64,000 bases of DNA, from assembly GCF_011317445.1 (NCBI RefSeq), contig NZ_JAAAPL010000001.1:620001-684000 (forward strand), written 5' to 3'. The notes under the pieces were generated by a model. The model saw only the letters and a list, made by a program, of their open reading frames with translations, did not search any database and was not told the origin of the DNA. Shown here in pieces: positions 62,699 to 64,000 of this stretch. A program made the translations under genes and the position numbers. This DNA comes from Chelativorans multitrophicus. GTDB lineage: Bacteria > Pseudomonadota > Alphaproteobacteria > Rhizobiales > Rhizobiaceae. Numbering within the stretch: the stretch's first letter is position 1; each line of letters starts with the position of its first letter.

Positions 62699-63076
62699 TC
62701 AGTACCCCAGCGGTGGAAGCTCTTCGCCCTTCGGCTCGGCCACCCGCATACCGTCGGTGTCGTCGGTGCCGAGTTCCTGGTAAGTGCGGAAGGCCAGCAC
62801 GAGCAGAAAAGCGAAGAATGAGAAGGAAATGACGATCGCCGTCAGGATCAGCGCCTGCGGCAGCGGATTGGCCGTTATCCCGTCCGGCACGGAGAGATCG
62901 AGCGGAATGATGGGCGGAATCTCCCGTACAACCCGCCCGGAGGTGAAGATGGTAAGGTTCACCGCGTTTCCGAAGATAGACACACCCAGGAGGATGCGGA
63001 TGATGTGCTTGGAAAGCATCAGGTAGATCGAAACGCTGAAGAAAATCGCCACCGTAAGCGCCAGGATCGGTTCCAT
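62699..63076 (-). CDS. mnhC: Cation/proton antiporter subunit C
   Basis: A 125-residue membrane protein with three helices, homologous to NuoK: LSKHIIRILLGVSIFGNAVNL and LPQALILTAIVISFSFFAFLL (carrying the conserved TAIVI segment). It shares one base with the mnhB stop codon. Confidence 0.94.
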   Translation of the reverse strand: MEPILALTVAIFFSVSIYLMLSKHIIRILLGVSIFGNAVNLTIFTSGRVVREIPPIIPLDLSVPDGITANPLPQALILTAIVISFSFFAFLLVLAFRTYQELGTDDTDGMRVAEPKGEELPPLGY

Positions 63077-63492
63077 CAGGCGTGCTCCCTTTCCTCCAGC
63101 GCCAGCGCGATCGAGGTGATCGACCCGACGACGACGAGATAGACGCCAATGTCAAAGGCGATGACGGTCGAAATATCCACGGGCACGCCCACATTGATCT
63201 CGGTCCAGATGCCCGTCAGGAACGGCACCCCCTCGAAAAGCGAGAGGAGGCCCGAACAGGCCGAGACGAGAAGACCGAAGCCGGAGATCGCCGTCGGATG
63301 GAAATAAAGGGCGCGGCGCACCGGCGAAACGCCGCAGGCAATACCATAAATTGCGAAGGCGGAAGCCGCGATCAGCCCGCCGATGAAGCCGCCGCCCGGC
63401 TCATTGTGGCCGCGCAGGAGAACAAAGATGGAGAAGAGCACCATCAGGCTCGCCAGGTAAGGCGCGGTGGTTCGGAAGATCAGCGTGCGCAT
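63076..63492 (-). CDS. mnhB: Cation/proton antiporter subunit B
   Basis: A 138-residue protein with four helices and the MnhB signature [28 protein letters not shown]. Separate from subunit A in this genome, 7 bases after it. Part of the same operon. Confidence 0.94.
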   Translation of the reverse strand: MRTLIFRTTAPYLASLMVLFSIFVLLRGHNEPGGGFIGGLIAASAFAIYGIACGVSPVRRALYFHPTAISGFGLLVSACSGLLSLFEGVPFLTGIWTEINVGVPVDISTVIAFDIGVYLVVVGSITSIALALEEREHA

Positions 63493-63499
63493 CTGAAGC

Positions 63500-64000
63500 C
63501 TAAGCCTCCTTCACTGGCTTATCGGCTGGCCGGCCGGCGCGAATGCGGACAAGCGCCAGGATTGCCAGGCCCGCGATCATCACTACAGCGATTTCGCCCA
63601 GCGTATCGAGCCCGCGGAAATCCACGATGATGACGTTCACGATGTTGCGTCCGTGCGCGATCACACGCGAATTGGCGGCGAAGAATTCGCTGAGCACCGG
63701 GTCGAAGGGCACCTGCGTGATGCGCAGGAGAAGAAGGCCGAGCGCCGCGCCGCAGAGGCTTGCGACGGAGAAATCGAGCGTCTTCTGCCCGAGCGGCCGG
63801 TGATCCGCGGGGGAAAGCCTGAGCCGCGTCATCACCAGCGCAAGGATGACCACCGACAATGTCTCGACCATGAACTGGGTGAAGGAGAGGTCCGGCGCGC
63901 CGAGCAGCATGAAGAGCAATGCCACGGCGAATCCCTGAATGCCGAGCGAGACAATCGCCGTCAGCCGGTCCCTCGCGTAAACCACCGCGGCAAGGCCGAT
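63500..64000 (-). CDS. mnhA: Cation/proton antiporter subunit A, C-terminal part (runs off the window)
   Basis: The last 166 residues of the large MnhA/PhaA subunit. The frame remains open to the right edge ([24 protein letters not shown]) and continues with [25 protein letters not shown], the DUF4040/MbhD-like region, then an MbhE-like helix pair ([23 protein letters not shown]). The complete protein in this family is about 800-950 residues. First gene of the mnhABCDEFG operon. Confidence 0.92.
   Translation of the reverse strand: MGLAAVVYARDRLTAIVSLGIQGFAVALLFMLLGAPDLSFTQFMVETLSVVILALVMTRLRLSPADHRPLGQKTLDFSVASLCGAALGLLLLRITQVPFDPVLSEFFAANSRVIAHGRNIVNVIIVDFRGLDTLGEIAVVMIAGLAILALVRIRAGRPADKPVKEA

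Noticed and set aside
1-64000. CRISPR arrays and rRNA genes
   Set aside because: No regularly spaced direct repeats and no rRNA-like sequence were seen anywhere in the window.

Overview
The window comes from the chromosome of a high-GC alphaproteobacterium, most likely of the order Rhizobiales (Phyllobacteriaceae-like). The reasons are a MucR/Ros regulator, a FeuN-FeuP-FeuQ-like module upstream of the ccmIEFH genes, PleC- and DivJ-like kinases, GlnE, DUF1491, DUF2336, DUF5330 and DUF6456 families, a rhizobial-type palindromic intergenic repeat and a seven-gene Mnh/Pha antiporter operon. Genus cannot be fixed from the sequence alone.

Layout. 1-9.3 kb is a mixed, partly accessory stretch: a DUF2019 gene at the left edge, a curlin-CsgH-curlin amyloid operon, a macrodomain gene, a conspicuously AT-rich solitary DUF262-like/HNH nuclease gene, a DUF922-type metalloprotease-like protein, a repeat protein, an unlinked methylcrotonyl-CoA carboxylase biotin subunit, a palindromic repeat and a Sel1-like gene. 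9.3-24.7 kb is housekeeping metabolism: AMP nucleosidase, a methyltransferase, an EEP-fold hydrolase, an acyltransferase plus SGNH esterase pair, ETF-ubiquinone oxidoreductase, a UDG-like protein, an EamA permease, an orphan CoxL-type molybdenum hydroxylase subunit and aminopeptidase N. 24.8-41.3 kb is a regulatory and envelope block: a PleC-like kinase converges on glnE, followed (minus strand) by a histidine kinase/response regulator pair, DegP, CcmH-CcmF-CcmE-CcmI, a surface-antigen-like lipoprotein and FeuQ-FeuP-FeuN.

41.4-48.1 kb is the most unusual part. A gene transfer agent (GTA) cluster appears to have collapsed to its two ends: an intact terminase-small-subunit-like gene and one 823-codon open frame that joins the ATPase part of the terminase large subunit in frame to the C-terminal half of the GTA baseplate protein gp15, followed by a holin-like gene. 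Beside it sits a complete 2.6-kb IS1595-family element with near-perfect terminal inverted repeats, an 8-bp target duplication, a frameshifted transposase and passenger genes (an ImmA/IrrE-type metallopeptidase, a membrane/coiled-coil partner, a small basic protein, and a tRNA-like sequence with the alanine G3:U70 signature). A higBA module with a frameshifted toxin follows.

48.4-64 kb returns to core genome: a class A penicillin-binding protein, a DUF1214/DUF1254 pair, a DUF2336 protein, a DivJ-like kinase with a peptidoglycan-binding protein and DUF1491, DUF5330, SufE, a DnaA-C-like HTH/DUF6456 pair, MucR, and the mnhA-G (pha) cation/proton antiporter operon running off the right edge.

All family assignments are by reading the translations; no database search was run.
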